The notes beneath the pieces are model-generated. The model was not told the DNA's origin. It made no database searches and saw only the letters and a list, made by a program, of their open reading frames with translations. 64,000 nt of DNA from Saccharopolyspora erythraea (GTDB lineage: Bacteria; Actinomycetota; Actinomycetes; Mycobacteriales; Pseudonocardiaceae): NCBI RefSeq assembly GCF_018141105.1, contig NZ_CP054839.1, positions 2,728,001 to 2,792,000 on the forward strand. Reading direction: 5' to 3'. A program made the translations under genes and the position numbers. Positions 35,034-46,643 of this stretch are shown one piece after another; the stretch's first letter is position 1, and every line of letters begins with the position of its first letter.

Positions 35034-36545
35034 GTGACGACTCAGCTCGAATCGCCACGCTCGGAGGTGCGCCGCACCGCACCGCGCTGGCCGAAGCAGA
35101 CCCTCGGCGCCGACCTCGGCGCCTCCCTCGTGGTTTTCCTGGTCGCCCTGCCGCTGTGCGTGGGCGTCGCCGTCGCCTCCGGCGTGCCCGCCGAACTGGG
35201 CATCATCACCGGTGTCGTGGGCGGCATCGTGGTCGGGCTGCTGCCCGGCAGCTCGCTGCAGGTCAGCGGCCCGGCGGCCGGGCTCACGGTGCTGGTCGCC
35301 TCCGCGGTCAGCGAGCACGGCCTCGGCACCCTCGGCGTGATCGTGGCCGGGGCCGGGCTGCTGCAGATCATCATGGGCGTCGGCCGCATCGGCAGCTGGT
35401 TCCGGGCGATCTCGCCGTCGGTGGTGCAGGGCATGCTCGCCGGCATCGGCCTGGTGCTGATCCTCGGCCAGATCTACCCGGTCGGCGGCCTGCCCCAGCC
35501 GGCCCACACGCCGGAGAAGTTCGCGGGCATCCCGGACCTGCTGGTGGCCGCGACCACGACCGCGACCGGCATCAGCGGCCTGGCCGTGGCGGCGCTGACG
35601 CTGGTCGTCGCCGCGCTGTGGCAGAAGATGCCCAAGAAGGTGCGGATGGTGCCCGGCGCGCTCGTCGCCGTCGTCGTGGCCAGCGTCGTGACGCTGGTGC
35701 TGGCCCTGCCGATCAAGAAGATCGAGGTCGGCTCGCTGCTGGCCGCGATCAACGTCCCCAGCTCGGATGCCTGGGGCGGGCTGGTGAGCCCGGCGGTGCT
35801 CGGCTCGATCGTCGCCTTCGCGCTGATCGCCTCCGCGGAGAGCCTCTTCAGCGCCGCGGCCGTCGACCGCATGCACACCGGGCCCAAGACCCAGTACAAC
35901 AAGGAGCTGATCGCCCAGGGCGCGGGCAACACGGTCTGCGGTGTGCTCGGCGCGCTGCCGATGACCGCGGTCATCGTGCGCAGCGCCACCAACGTGCAGG
36001 CGGGGGCGCGCACCAAGCTCTCGCGGGTGCTGCACGGCTGCTGGCTGCTGCTGTTCGTGATGGCGCTGCCGGGGGTGCTCAACTTCATCCCGACCGCGGT
36101 GCTGGCCGCCCTGCTGATCCAGGCCGGCTGGAAGCTGCTGGAGCTGCGCCAGGTGGCGGCGCTGGTCCGCGAGCACCGCTCGGAGGCGTTCGTGCTGGTG
36201 CTGACGGCGGTCATGATCGTGGCCACCGACCTGCTCATCGGCACCCTGGTCGGCCTGGGCGTGGCGATCCTCAAGACCGCGCTGGAGATGTCGCGGCTGT
36301 CGGTCGAGTCGCACCACCACGACGACCACGTGCGCGTGGAGTTCGGCGGCAACGCGACGTTCCTGCGGCTGCCCAGGCTGCTGGACCACCTGGAGCGGGT
36401 GCCCGACGGCAAGAGCGTGCACCTGGACATGACCATGGTCCGCCACCTCGACCGGGCCTGCCACCAGGCGGTCGAGCACTGGGTCGCGCAGCGCAGGCGC
36501 TCCGACGACGACGTGGAGCTGGCGCTGCCCGGCCGGACCGGCTGA
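35034..36545 (+). CDS. SulP-family anion transporter (likely bicarbonate or sulfate)
   Basis: This encodes 503 residues. The N-terminal ~400 residues are the SulP membrane domain (DLGASLVVFLVALPLCVGVAVASGVPAELGIITGVVGG, then SSLQVSGPAAGLTVLVASAV; helix 8 with ASAESLFSAAAVDRMHTGPKTQYNKELIAQGAGN). The C-terminal ~70 residues (HVRVEFGGNATFLRLPRLLDHLERVPDGKSVHLDMTMV) are a short STAS-like domain without the usual phospho-Ser loop. AGGAG lies 6 bases before the GTG. Being next to a carbonic anhydrase makes bicarbonate the more likely substrate than sulfate (inference). Confidence 0.9.
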   Translation: MTTQLESPRSEVRRTAPRWPKQTLGADLGASLVVFLVALPLCVGVAVASGVPAELGIITGVVGGIVVGLLPGSSLQVSGPAAGLTVLVASAVSEHGLGTLGVIVAGAGLLQIIMGVGRIGSWFRAISPSVVQGMLAGIGLVLILGQIYPVGGLPQPAHTPEKFAGIPDLLVAATTTATGISGLAVAALTLVVAALWQKMPKKVRMVPGALVAVVVASVVTLVLALPIKKIEVGSLLAAINVPSSDAWGGLVSPAVLGSIVAFALIASAESLFSAAAVDRMHTGPKTQYNKELIAQGAGNTVCGVLGALPMTAVIVRSATNVQAGARTKLSRVLHGCWLLLFVMALPGVLNFIPTAVLAALLIQAGWKLLELRQVAALVREHRSEAFVLVLTAVMIVATDLLIGTLVGLGVAILKTALEMSRLSVESHHHDDHVRVEFGGNATFLRLPRLLDHLERVPDGKSVHLDMTMVRHLDRACHQAVEHWVAQRRRSDDDVELALPGRTG

Positions 36546-36568
36546 CCGGGCCGGTCGGGGGTGACCGG

Positions 36569-36574
36569 TAGCGT
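36569..36574 (+). promoter_or_regulatory. -10 box of a leaderless transcript for rarA
   Basis: TAGCGT fits TANNNT and is 6 bases before the GTG start at 36581; no ribosome site is present. Confidence 0.4.
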
Positions 36575-36580
36575 CGAGGC

Positions 36581-37941
36581 GTGACTGAGGGCCTGTTCGA
36601 CGATGGCTTGTTCGGCGCCGAGGCCGATGACCGCGCAGGCGAGCGGCTGGCGGAGAACGCGCCGCTCGCGGTGCGGATGCGGCCGCGGTCGCTGGACGAG
36701 GTGATCGGGCAGAAGCACCTGCTGGGGCCGGGCGCACCGCTGCGCAGGCTGGTGGAGGGCGCGGCCCCGGCGTCGGTGCTGCTCTACGGGCCGCCCGGGA
36801 CCGGCAAGACGACGCTGGCGAACCTGGTGTCGCTGGCCACCGGACGCCGGTTCGTCGCGCTCTCGGCGCTGTCGTCGGGCGTCAAGGAGGTCCGCGCGGT
36901 CATCGAGGAGGCCAGGCGCAGGCTGGGGCGCGCGGCCGAGGCCACGGTGCTGTTCATCGACGAGGTGCACCGCTTCTCCAAGACCCAGCAGGACGCGCTG
37001 CTCGGCGCGGTCGAGGACCGCACCGTGCTGCTCGTGGCGGCGACCACGGAGAACCCGTCGTTCTCCGTGGTCGCCCCGCTGCTTTCGCGCTCGCTGGTGC
37101 TGCAGCTGCGCAGCCACGGCGAGGACGACATCCGCGAGCTGGTGCGCCGCGCGGTCGCCGACGAACGCGGCCTCGGCGGTGCGGTGGAGCTGGAACCCGA
37201 GGCCGAGGCGCACCTGGTCGCCCTGGCCGGGGGCGACGCGCGGCGGGCGCTGACCGCGCTGGAGGCCGCGGCCGAGTCGGCGGGCTCCACCGGCTCGGAC
37301 AAGATCGACCTGGCCACCGTGGAGGCCACCGTCGACCGGGCCGCGGTGCTCTACGACCGCGACGGCGACCAGCACTACGACGTGGTCAGCGCGTTCATCA
37401 AGTCCATCCGCGGTTCCGACGTGGACGCCGCGCTGCACTACCTGGCCAGGATGGTGGAGGCAGGCGAGGACCCCAGGTTCATCGCCCGCAGGCTGGTCGT
37501 GCACGCCAGCGAGGACATCGGCATGGCCGACCCGACCGCGTTGCAGGCCGCGGTCGCCGCCTCGCAGGCGGTGCAGTTCATCGGGATGCCCGAGGGCAGG
37601 CTCGCGCTGGCCCAGGCGACCATCCACCTGGCGACCGCGCCGAAGTCCAACGCGGTGATCACCGCTATCGACGAGGCGATGGGCGACGTGCGGGCGGGCA
37701 AGGCCGGGCCGGTGCCGCCGCACCTGCGCGACGGCCACTACGCGGGCGCGAGCCGCCTGGGCAACGCGCAGGGCTACCGCTACCCGCATGGCAGGACCGA
37801 GGGCGTGCTGGCGCAGCAGTACCCGCCGTCGGAGCTGGTGGGCCGGGACTACTACAACCCGACCGGACGAGGCGCGGAGCGCACGCTCGCAGATCGCGTG
37901 CCGAAGCTGCGCGGCATCGTCCGCGGGGAGACGCCGGGCTG
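36581..37941 (+). CDS. rarA: Replication-associated recombination protein RarA (MgsA)
   Basis: This encodes 453 residues, typical for RarA/Mgs1. It is an AAA+ ATPase of the clamp-loader clade that acts at stalled replication forks. Walker A is [14 protein letters not shown], Walker B is [19 protein letters not shown], sensor 1 is [12 protein letters not shown]; the C-terminal tetramerisation region contains [27 protein letters not shown] and YRYPH. The N-terminus reads [23 protein letters not shown], standard for the family. The GTG start follows a TANNNT box by 6 bases (leaderless). The stop TGA is at 37940-37942, so the last base may extend one further. Confidence 0.95.
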
Positions 37942-38222
37942 AGGCGGCGCGGCACCGGCCGCTGCTCGCCCGGGCTGGCACGGGTGATCTCGGGAGGCAG
38001 ACGCCCGCCGTGCGCAGGCCGGTCCTACGTGCGTGGTCTCCGGAGCGGTGGCCGGGGCGGTGCCCGGCCGGGGTAACGGCACCCGGGGCAAGGGCGCCCG
38101 GGACAACGGCGCGCGGTCGCCGTGGTGGGGAACCGGCGGTGCGGTGCTCGGCCGCGGCGGCGTCCGCCCGGCGTGGTCGGAGGCGCCGGGCCGTCGCGGG
38201 GGTGCGGCGCTCGAAGCGGTGC

Positions 38223-38342
38223 TCAGCACCGCGGGCAGACCCACTTGCCGGTGCCCTGCACCGGGATCATCGGGCTGCCGCAAATGGGGCAGGTCTGGCT
38301 CCTCAGCACTCGTGCCGATCGGTCGGCGAGCCTCGCCGTCAT
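38223..38342 (-). CDS. 39-residue zinc-ribbon protein
   Basis: This encodes 39 residues, with a C-terminal CPICGSPMIPVQGTGKWVCPRC zinc ribbon (two CxxC knuckles 14 residues apart) resembling the Sjogren/autoantigen p27-type ribbon. The N-terminal helix is MTARLADRSARVLRSQ. CAGGAG lies 5 bases before the ATG, a strong sign of translation. The frame is open upstream and could start earlier (GTG or TTG codons), adding about 30 residues. Function unknown; such ribbons often bind nucleic acid or other proteins. It is divergent from the hydroxyacid dehydrogenase gene. Confidence 0.6.
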   Translation of the reverse strand: MTARLADRSARVLRSQTCPICGSPMIPVQGTGKWVCPRC

Positions 38343-38529
38343 GTCCGCTCCTGGTCGTTCATCCACCCAGTCATCGGCTGCCGCGGACTCGATCAAGAGC
38401 ACGCAGACGGCGGTACCTGCGTAGTGAAAGCGGGGGACGTCGCGGGCGGGGAAGACACCGGAGACCTCCGATCGGGGCACGGGTAGATTCGCGCTGCCCG
38501 GCGGATCGTCTGGACGGATTGGGGTAGTC

Positions 38530-39489
38530 GTGGACATCGTGGTCACCAGGTCGGTGCCGGAGTCGGCGCTGGACGTACTGCGCGCGGCGGGGGAGGTGCG
38601 GGTGTGCGGCCAGGACCGGCCGCTCGAGGTAGCCGAACTGCACGAGGCGGTGCGCGGGGCGGATGCCATCGTGTCGATGCTGCACGACCGCATCGACGAC
38701 GCCGTGGCCGACGCCGCGGGGCCCGGCCTGCGGGTCGTCGCCAACGTCGCGGTCGGATACGACAACGTCGACGTCGCCGCGCTCACCCGGCGCGGCATCG
38801 CGGTCACCAACACCCCGGGCGTGCTGGTCGACGCGACCGCGGACCTGACTTTCGGCCTGCTGCTGTCGGTCACCCGCCGCCTCGGCGAGGGCGAGCGGCT
38901 GCTGCGGGCGCGGCAGCCGTGGAGCTTCCACCTGGGTTTCATGCTCGGCACCGGCCTGCAGGGCAAGACGCTGGGCATCGTCGGGCTCGGCGAGATCGGA
39001 CAGGCGGTGGCCCGGCGGGCCAGGGCGTTCGGGATGCGCATCGCCTACACCGGCCGGCGCCGCGCGGCCGCCGAGGTGGAGACCGAGCTCGACGCCCGCT
39101 ACCTCGCCCAGGACGACCTGCTGCGCGAGTCCGACGTCGTGTCGCTGCACTGCCCGCTGACCGAGCAGACCCGGCACCTGATCGGCGAGCGCGCCCTCGG
39201 CCTTATGAAGCCGAGCGCGGTGCTGGTCAACACCAGCCGCGGTCCGGTCGTCGACGAGCCGGCGCTGGCCACCGCGCTGCACGAGGGCCGGATCGCCGGA
39301 GCGGCGCTGGACGTCTTCGAGCGCGAACCGGCCGTCGAACCCGCGCTGCTGGAGCTGGACAATGTCGCGCTCGCCCCGCACCTGGGGTCGGCGACGATCG
39401 AGACCCGGACCGCGATGGCCGAGCTCGCGGCCCGCAACGTGGCGGCCGTGCTCGGCGGGAACGCGCCGGTCACGCCGGTGGCGGGGTAA
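38530..39489 (+). CDS. D-isomer-specific 2-hydroxyacid dehydrogenase (glyoxylate/hydroxypyruvate reductase-like)
   Basis: This encodes 319 residues. The Rossmann motif is LGIVGLGEIGQAVARRA; catalytic Arg, Glu and His are in NTSRGPVVDE, DVFEREP and APHLGSATIETR. NVAVGYDNVDVAALTRRGIAVTNTPGVLVDATADLTFGLLL is typical of the GyaR/GhrB group. After the second strand the sequence is YTGRRRAA, basic rather than acidic, suggesting NADPH preference (inference). GTG 38530 is the first plausible start. It reduces glyoxylate, hydroxypyruvate or a similar 2-oxoacid. Confidence 0.92.
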   Translation: MDIVVTRSVPESALDVLRAAGEVRVCGQDRPLEVAELHEAVRGADAIVSMLHDRIDDAVADAAGPGLRVVANVAVGYDNVDVAALTRRGIAVTNTPGVLVDATADLTFGLLLSVTRRLGEGERLLRARQPWSFHLGFMLGTGLQGKTLGIVGLGEIGQAVARRARAFGMRIAYTGRRRAAAEVETELDARYLAQDDLLRESDVVSLHCPLTEQTRHLIGERALGLMKPSAVLVNTSRGPVVDEPALATALHEGRIAGAALDVFEREPAVEPALLELDNVALAPHLGSATIETRTAMAELAARNVAAVLGGNAPVTPVAG

Positions 39490-39591
39490 GCACGGGACTC
39501 GCCCGGCCGTTCGGTAACCTGACCGCGATCAATCCACCGGCAGTGTGACAGACCGGTGGCCGCACACCACGTGGAAATACGGGAGGGGCAC

Positions 39592-39993
39592 GTGACGCCC
39601 ACGCAGATCGCCGCGCTCATCGCGGCAGGCGCGTTCGTGCTGCTGGTCGTGCTGCTGGCGATCCCGCTGGTCAAGCTCGGCCGCACGCTGGACGAAGCGA
39701 CCGTCGCTATCCGCAAGGCGCACGAGAACTCCGACCCGCTGTTCACCGGCGCGAACACGACGCTCACCCACGTCAACACCCAGCTCGAGCGGGTCGACGG
39801 CATCACCGCCAACGCCAAGACCGTCAGCGGCAACGTCTCGGCCTTGTCCTCGCTGTTCACGGCTACACTTGGTGGGCCGTTGGTGAAGACCGCGGCCTTC
39901 TCCTACGGAGTCAGCAAGGCGCTGCGCGCCCGGCGCAAGCGCAAGGAAGAGCCCGCGGGCAGGCACTCCCGGCGCAAGGGTGGTCGCAAGTGA
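39592..39993 (+). CDS. DUF948 membrane-anchored protein
   Basis: This encodes 133 residues. One N-terminal membrane helix (IAALIAAGAFVLLVVLLAIPLV) is followed by a long helical region (KLGRTLDEATVAIRKAHENSD, TTLTHVNTQLERVDGITANAKTVSGNVSALSSLF), matching DUF948, and ends in a basic tail ([22 protein letters not shown]). GTG 39592 has GGGAGG 5 bases before it; an upstream in-frame GTG at 39556 does not. It overlaps the next gene by 4 bp and precedes alaS, the conserved actinobacterial arrangement. Function unknown. Confidence 0.88.
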   Translation: MTPTQIAALIAAGAFVLLVVLLAIPLVKLGRTLDEATVAIRKAHENSDPLFTGANTTLTHVNTQLERVDGITANAKTVSGNVSALSSLFTATLGGPLVKTAAFSYGVSKALRARRKRKEEPAGRHSRRKGGRK

Positions 39994-40289
39994 GGCGCAT
40001 GTTCTGGTTCGGCGCCGGTATCGCCGCCGGTGTCGCGATTAGCCGCAAGCTCGGCGAGACCGCGCGCAAGGCGACCCCCACCGGGGCCGCCGAGCAGCTC
40101 GGCGGTGCGATGCGCGAGCTCGCGGGAGCGGTCGGGTCCTTCGGCGCGGACGTCCGCGCCGGGATGAGCGAGCGGGAGCGGGAGCTGCACGAGGTCGTCG
40201 AGCGCGCCGACGACTCCTACGGCGCGACCGGCACCGACGACGACGCCCGGCGGGCGCGGGAGCGGCGAGCTCGGCGGGCGGGCCGCTGA
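39990..40289 (+). CDS. Conserved small membrane-associated protein (DUF6167-like)
   Basis: This encodes 99 residues. An N-terminal hydrophobic segment ([18 protein letters not shown]) is followed by charged helices ([34 protein letters not shown]) and a basic tail. It resembles the small conserved protein encoded between the DUF948 gene and alaS in actinobacteria. GTG 39990 overlaps the DUF948 stop (GTGA); an ATG at 39999 is an alternative start. Function unknown. Confidence 0.8.
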   Translation: MRRMFWFGAGIAAGVAISRKLGETARKATPTGAAEQLGGAMRELAGAVGSFGADVRAGMSERERELHEVVERADDSYGATGTDDDARRARERRARRAGR

Positions 40290-40356
40290 CGCCCGGAGCG
40301 TCCGCGCGTCCCGCCGCCACCGATCTCCCGACACCGCCCACCTCGAAGGACCCACC

Positions 40357-43025
<2,669 letters not shown>

Positions 43026-43029
<4 letters not shown>

Positions 43030-43502
43030 ACGCGCAAGGCAGCGGGCACCGGCCCGGCCCCGGACGGCGTCTGGGGATCGACGTCGGTGCGGTCCGCGTC
43101 GGCGTCGCGCTCAGCGACCCGGCGCCGATGCTGGCCACCCCGCTGGTCACATTGCAGCGCGACGCCGAAGGCGGCGGCGATCTCGGCAGGCTCGCCGAGA
43201 TCGTCACCGAGAACGAGGTGGTCGAGGTCGTCGTCGGCATGCCCAGGACGCTCGCGGGCAGGCACGGCCCGGCCGCCGAGGCCGCGGAGAGCTACGGCAC
43301 CGCGCTCGCGGAGCGGATAGCCCCGGTGCCTGTGGTCTACTCCGACGAACGGCTGACCACCGTCACCGCCAGCCGGATGCTGAGCAAGCGCGGCGTGCGC
43401 GGTAAGAAGCAACGGGCCGTGGTCGACCAGGCCGCGGCCGTCGAGATTCTGCAGGCGTGGTTGGACTCTCGGGGGAACACGACACGAGAGGAACTTTCGT
43501 GA
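43026..43502 (+). CDS. ruvX: YqgF/RuvX family putative Holliday junction resolvase (pre-16S rRNA nuclease)
   Basis: This encodes 158 residues. The RNase H-like acidic residues are in [17 protein letters not shown] and [35 protein letters not shown] is the second motif, and the C-terminal [14 protein letters not shown] carries the last acidic residue. YqgF was first proposed as a junction resolvase and later as a nuclease finishing 16S rRNA. The start overlaps the alaS stop and its stop overlaps the mltG start; alaS-ruvX-mltG-aroE is a conserved operon. Confidence 0.94.
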
Positions 43503-44725
43503 GCGACGATCTCGGACTGTTCGCAGACGATTCCGGGGAGACGACGCGGCCGCGCGGGCGCAGGCAGGTGCGCGAGGAGCGGGAGAGGTTCCGCCGTCGC
43601 CGCCGCCAGCGTTCGGTGACCGCGCTGGCGGGCCTGTTCGTCCTGCTGCTGGTGGGCACCGGAGTGGTCTACGGGGTCAGCCAGTTCCTGCAGATCGGCA
43701 CCTACGACGACTACCAGGGCCAGGGCACCGGCGACGTCGTCGTCGAGGTCGAGTCCGGCGACACCGTCAGCGCCATCGGCACCAAGCTGCGCCAGGCCGA
43801 CGTGGTGGCCAGCACCAAGGCGTTCGTCAAGGCGGCCGAGAACAACCGGCAGATCAACGGCATCCAGCCGGGCTTCTACCTGATGAAGTCGAAGATGTCG
43901 GGCCAGGCCGCGGTGACCCACATCCTTTCGCCGGAGGCGAAGACCGGGCGGGTCGAGGTGCGCGGCGGGCAGCGGCTGGAGGACCAGCTCACCCCCGACG
44001 GCGGGCACTCACCCGGCATCCTGACCAAGCTCGCGGAGGCCACCTGCGCGGGTGCGCAGGGCAGCAGGCCGTGCGCGACACCCGAGCAGATGCACGAGGT
44101 GGCCGCGACCGCGGACCTGGCGTCGCTCGGCGTGCCGGAGTGGGCGCTGGAGGGCGCTTCCAAGGCCGAGCCCAAGCGCCGCCTGGAGGGCCTGATCATG
44201 CCGGGCATCTACGACATCAAGCCCGGTGAGGCGCCCGAGGAGGTGCTGCGCCAGGTAGTCACCAAGTCGGCGGCGATGCTGGAGGCGGCCGGCATGCCGC
44301 AGGCGGCCGAGTCGACGGGTCACTCGCCCTACGAAGTGCTGATCATCGCCTCGCTGGTGCAGAGCGAGGGGATCGCGAAGGACTTCCCGAAGGTCTCGCG
44401 GGTGGTCTACAACCGGTTGACCCACCCGGTGATCCGGCTCGGGCTCGACTCGACGATCAACTACCCGCTCGACAAGCCGACGCTGCTGACCAAGCCGGAG
44501 GACCGGCAGCGGCCCGGGCCGTACAACACCTACCTGAACTACGGCCTGCCGCCGACGCCGATCTCGACGGTCAGCAAGGAGGCCGTCGCCGCGGCGGAGA
44601 AGCCGGAGGAAGGCGGCTGGAAGTACTTCGTCAAGTGCTACCCGGACGGCACCTCCTGCTTCGCCAACAACGACCAGGAACACCAGGCCTTCATCGAAGA
44701 GGCGCGCAAGCGTGGCGCGTTCTGA
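43499..44725 (+). CDS. mltG: Endolytic transglycosylase MltG
   Basis: This encodes 408 residues. An N-terminal cytoplasmic basic region ([18 protein letters not shown]) precedes one membrane helix ([23 protein letters not shown]); outside is a LysM-like part ([26 protein letters not shown]) and the YceG domain: [52 protein letters not shown] (catalytic Glu in SEG), [31 protein letters not shown]. It cuts nascent peptidoglycan. The GTG start overlaps the ruvX stop; the end overlaps aroE by 14 bp. Confidence 0.94.
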   Translation: MSDDLGLFADDSGETTRPRGRRQVREERERFRRRRRQRSVTALAGLFVLLLVGTGVVYGVSQFLQIGTYDDYQGQGTGDVVVEVESGDTVSAIGTKLRQADVVASTKAFVKAAENNRQINGIQPGFYLMKSKMSGQAAVTHILSPEAKTGRVEVRGGQRLEDQLTPDGGHSPGILTKLAEATCAGAQGSRPCATPEQMHEVAATADLASLGVPEWALEGASKAEPKRRLEGLIMPGIYDIKPGEAPEEVLRQVVTKSAAMLEAAGMPQAAESTGHSPYEVLIIASLVQSEGIAKDFPKVSRVVYNRLTHPVIRLGLDSTINYPLDKPTLLTKPEDRQRPGPYNTYLNYGLPPTPISTVSKEAVAAAEKPEEGGWKYFVKCYPDGTSCFANNDQEHQAFIEEARKRGAF

Positions 44726-45566
44726 GGCCCGCCGGGCCGGCGTCGTCGGCAAGCCGATCGAGCACTCGCTCTCGCCGGTGCTGCACGGCGCCGCCTACGC
44801 GGAGCTGGGCCTCGGCGACTGGACCTACGAGCGGATCGAGGCCGACGCCGACGAGCTGCCCGGGCTGGTCGGCGGTCTCGGTCCGGAGTGGGCCGGGCTG
44901 TCGGTGACGATGCCGGGCAAGCGCGCCGCGCTGGCCTTCGCCGACGTGGTCACCGACCGCGCGGCCGCGGTCGGGGCGGCCAACACCCTGACCCCGCGTC
45001 CGGGCGGAGGCTGGGCGGCCGACTGCACCGACGTCGAGGGGGTGACCGGCGCGCTGCGCGCGGCGGGAGGGTTCACCACCGGACACCGGGCGCTGCTGCT
45101 GGGCGCGGGCGGCACGGCCGCCGCGGCCCTGGCGGGGCTGGCCGAACTGGGCATCCGCGAGGTGGTGCTCGCGGTCCGCGAGCCCGCCAGGGCGGGCCAG
45201 GCGCTGGAGACCGCGCAGCGGGTGGGCCTGCGGGTGCGGACCGAGCGGCTCGACGACGTGGACCTCGCGGCCGAGGTGCCGGCCGCCGACGTCGTGGTCT
45301 CGACGCTGCCCGCCGGTGCGGTCGACGCCCACGCGCCCGCGCTGGCGCGCTCGGCGTGCTTGCTCGACGTCGTCTACCACCCGTGGCCGACACCGCTGGC
45401 CACCGCCGTGGCCGCCGCGGGCGGACGGCTGGCGACCGGCCTGGACATGCTGCTGCACCAGGCGTTCGGGCAGGTCGAGCAGTTCACCGGCCGCACCGCT
45501 CCGCGCCGCGCGATGCGCGACGCGCTGGCGGCGGCGACCGGCGGGCAGGTGCCCCTCCCGCTGTGA
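44712..45566 (+). CDS. aroE: Shikimate dehydrogenase
   Basis: This encodes 284 residues. It reduces 3-dehydroshikimate to shikimate with NADPH. Substrate-binding signature: GKPIEHSLSPVLHGAAY; catalytic Lys70 in SVTMPGK and Asp107 in DCTDVEG; nucleotide loop LLLGAGGTAAAAL; C-terminal LLHQAFGQVEQFTG. It overlaps the end of mltG by 14 bp, so GTG 44712 is chosen as the coupled start; [12 protein letters not shown] leads straight into the conserved fold. Other aro genes lie together at 50.6-53.9 kb. Confidence 0.95.
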   Translation: MARSEARRAGVVGKPIEHSLSPVLHGAAYAELGLGDWTYERIEADADELPGLVGGLGPEWAGLSVTMPGKRAALAFADVVTDRAAAVGAANTLTPRPGGGWAADCTDVEGVTGALRAAGGFTTGHRALLLGAGGTAAAALAGLAELGIREVVLAVREPARAGQALETAQRVGLRVRTERLDDVDLAAEVPAADVVVSTLPAGAVDAHAPALARSACLLDVVYHPWPTPLATAVAAAGGRLATGLDMLLHQAFGQVEQFTGRTAPRRAMRDALAAATGGQVPLPL

Positions 45567-45581
45567 GCGGCGCGCCTCGGC

Positions 45582-46163
45582 TCACCGGTAGGTGGCGTCG
45601 GCCGGGGACCCGCCCTGCACCTGCTCGATGCGTTCGGCCTGCATCGCGGCCAGCCGCTGCGCCACGTCGGTGCCCCTGGACTCGTCGGTGATGACCGCGA
45701 CGACGGTGCCCACCCGCAGCACCACCCGGGTCTCGTCGGAGTCCTGGTAGGCGTGGCTCTCGTCGCCGACGGCGGGCAGGTCGATCTCGGTGAGGTCGTC
45801 CTTGCCGCCCAGCGAGTCCACCAGCGCCCCGTACCGGGACCCGGCGCCGTCCGGAGTGCCGAAGGCCTGCAGGCCCACCGTCGCCGAGTCGCCTCCTGGC
45901 CGCTCCACCTCCTGCTTGGCCACGACCAGGACGCCTTCGCAACCCGCCTTGGTGTCGTACCGGCAGCCGTTCACCGCGTCGTCGCCGGTGGCGAGCCGGG
46001 TGTCGGAGTGGTCGGCCGACCAGCCGGCGGGCAGCGCCCTGGCGTCCGGGAGGGCCTGCTGCACCTGCTGCGAGTTCAGCGGTGCGCCTGAGCCGTCACA
46101 ACCGGACAGGGCGGCCACCAGCGCTGCCGACAACGCCCCGCGCGCCCACAACTGGTCGTTCAT
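45582..46163 (-). CDS. Putative lipoprotein
   Basis: This encodes 193 residues. The N-terminus has a short signal peptide ending in lipobox LSGC (ALSAALVAALSGC, Cys at ~22), so it should be lipid-anchored outside. The mature part contains two further cysteines (GCRYDTKAGCEGVLVV) and a conserved-looking GTVVAVITDE strand, similar to sensor-like lipoproteins of actinobacteria. No enzyme motif. It converges with aroE, 15 bp between stops. A GAGGGG-type ribosome site lies before the ATG. Confidence 0.78.
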   Translation of the reverse strand: MNDQLWARGALSAALVAALSGCDGSGAPLNSQQVQQALPDARALPAGWSADHSDTRLATGDDAVNGCRYDTKAGCEGVLVVAKQEVERPGGDSATVGLQAFGTPDGAGSRYGALVDSLGGKDDLTEIDLPAVGDESHAYQDSDETRVVLRVGTVVAVITDESRGTDVAQRLAAMQAERIEQVQGGSPADATYR

Positions 46164-46274
46164 CTTCCATCCCCTCGGCCGCTGCGGTGTGGGTCCCGGG
46201 TGGGACGCGGCACGATCATGGAAGGTTCCGGTGCGAGCTGTCGAGCATCGCCGGTCCAACAGGACTAGCCGTGT

Positions 46275-46316
46275 ACGTACGAGGTCCCCTGCCGTCCGGC
46301 AGGGGACCTCGTACGT
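46275..46316. terminator. Perfect 20-bp inverted repeat with 2-base centre, downstream of ptsH
   Basis: ACGTACGAGGTCCCCTGCCG (46275-46294) is fully complementary to 46297-46316, separated by TC. It begins 12 bp past the ptsH stop on the minus strand and before the lipoprotein gene. No T-tract on either strand. Confidence 0.75.
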
Positions 46317-46328
46317 CGGTGGGGCGGC

Positions 46329-46598
46329 TCAGCTCTCGTCGAGGTCCGAGCCCACCAGCTGGACCAGGTGGTCCAGCGCGGCCTCGGCGCCTTCGCCCTC
46401 GGCCGACAGAACGACCTCGTCGCCGTGCGCCGCGCCCAGCGTCATCAGGCCGAGGATGCTGCCTGCCTCCACCGGCTGGGTGTCGTCCTTGCGGATCGTG
46501 ATCTTGACCGACTGCGCGGCGGCGGCCTTGGCGACCAGGGCCGCCGGACGCGCGTGCAGTCCCACCTTGCTCGCCACGGTGACCCGTCGCTCAGGCAT
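46329..46598 (-). CDS. ptsH: Phosphocarrier protein HPr
   Basis: This encodes 89 residues. The phosphorylation site is His15 in KVGLHARPAA; the regulatory-site region is VEAGSILGLMTLGAAHG (Ser47), and DEVVLSAEGEGAEAALDHLVQLV completes the fold. HPr carries phosphate from EI to the EIIA domains. It lies 45 bp after the EIIC gene on the same strand, in the order gntR-EIIC-ptsH. EI (ptsI) is not in the window. A CGGAG site precedes the ATG; an upstream in-frame ATG at 46625 is less likely. Confidence 0.95.
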   Translation of the reverse strand: MPERRVTVASKVGLHARPAALVAKAAAAQSVKITIRKDDTQPVEAGSILGLMTLGAAHGDEVVLSAEGEGAEAALDHLVQLVGSDLDES

Positions 46599-46643
46599 GG
46601 ATGCTCCGTTCTCGAATAGGCTCACGCGCCGGTCGCGGCCGGC

